A stretch of 64,000 nucleotides of DNA from Yoonia sp. F2084L. Its GTDB lineage: Bacteria; Pseudomonadota; Alphaproteobacteria; Rhodobacterales; Rhodobacteraceae. Shown piece after piece: positions 63,900-64,000 of this stretch. The stretch covers positions 186,001 to 250,000 of the forward strand of contig NZ_JALKAH010000005.1 in the NCBI RefSeq assembly GCF_023015625.1. The letters run 5' to 3'. The translations under genes were made by a program, and so were the position numbers. Numbering within the stretch: position 1 is the stretch's first letter; each line of letters opens with the position of its first letter. A model generated the notes under the pieces. It was not told where the DNA came from, made no database searches, and saw nothing but the letters and a program-made list of their open reading frames with translations.

Positions 63900-64000
63900 T
63901 TGCGACGGCTCCCATTGCTAAGTCAGGAAGGGATCTTAGCCCCGATTTATCAGGTAAGACACTTTTCTTGAGTTTACGTTGGCTTTACAAACCAGAGTTT
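63900..64000. other. Right edge of window: no gene recognised
   Basis: About 100 bp upstream of the response regulator. The stretch is AT-richer and contains the regulator's likely promoter region, but no clear hexamers, hairpin or reading frame. Confidence 0.3.

Noticed and set aside
1..64000. tRNA or rRNA genes, CRISPR arrays, prophage or transposase genes
   Set aside because: Looked for in intergenic spaces; none have cloverleaf-like, repeat-spacer or integrase/transposase signatures.

Overview
The window is a chromosomal segment of about 64 kb from an alphaproteobacterium, most likely a Rhodobacteraceae of the marine Roseobacter group. This rests on gene content and order: a pckA 3' end followed by a long acyl-CoA dehydrogenase that fits methylsuccinyl-CoA dehydrogenase; the run rpoZ-rsh-DUF2062-pdxJ-acpS-lepB-rnc-era-DUF1491-recO; family-typical DUF1491, DUF3429, DUF3726 and COQ9 proteins; TRAP and Opp transporters; and a pob/pca cluster. 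No tRNA, rRNA, insertion sequence, phage gene or CRISPR array was seen. Genes are tightly packed and many start and stop codons overlap.

Layout. 1-4.4 kb: pckA end, an exported protein, a TauE/SafE permease, mcd and an NAD-dependent epimerase/reductase. 4.4-13.2 kb: a long minus-strand housekeeping block (recO, DUF1491, era, rnc, lepB, acpS, an unlisted 35-codon ORF, pdxJ, DUF2062, rsh, rpoZ, folK). 13.3-18.9 kb: a NYN-domain protein, then a plus-strand chain from ispH to an RraA-like gene, including rnhA, in which almost every stop overlaps the next start. 18.9-26.3 kb: quinone oxidoreductase, COQ9, rpsU with a clear terminator, an MFS pump, ftsK and an aminotransferase. 26.4-36 kb: a GFA protein, amidase, a ubiquinone-type hydroxylase, Trm112-like protein, LON-domain protein, a chaperedoxin, NUDIX, DUF2233, rbfA, dapB, two small uncharacterised proteins and a hemerythrin-like protein.

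36.3-41.9 kb is a complete oligopeptide ABC transporter operon (SBP, two permeases, two ATPases) with a strong terminator/attenuator after the SBP gene. 42-53.8 kb is the most accessory-looking part. It holds a PobR-like AraC regulator; an orphan exported LysM plus solute-binding fusion; an exported protein made of three cysteine-paired repeats; a TRAP transporter; and a compact aromatic operon pobA-pcaDC-pcaH-pcaG-BKACE-pcaB. Together these predict uptake of an aromatic or other organic acid, hydroxylation of 4-hydroxybenzoate to protocatechuate, ortho cleavage to 3-oxoadipate, and probably its cleavage by a BKACE enzyme with acetyl-CoA to succinyl-CoA and acetoacetate instead of the usual PcaIJ/PcaF route.

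53.9-64 kb: an AraC/GyrI-type regulator, the outer-membrane assembly pair tamA-tamB, a 549-residue protein of unknown function coupled to a DUF3726 protein, and an OmpR-family response regulator.

Most promising leads: the 35-codon ORF locked between pdxJ and acpS by two 4-nt overlaps; the LysM-SBP fusion next to the triple-repeat cysteine protein; the PcaD domain whose expected catalytic histidine is glutamine; the BKACE shortcut; and a 23-bp-spaced direct repeat upstream of mcd that looks like a TTGCAAA-type operator.
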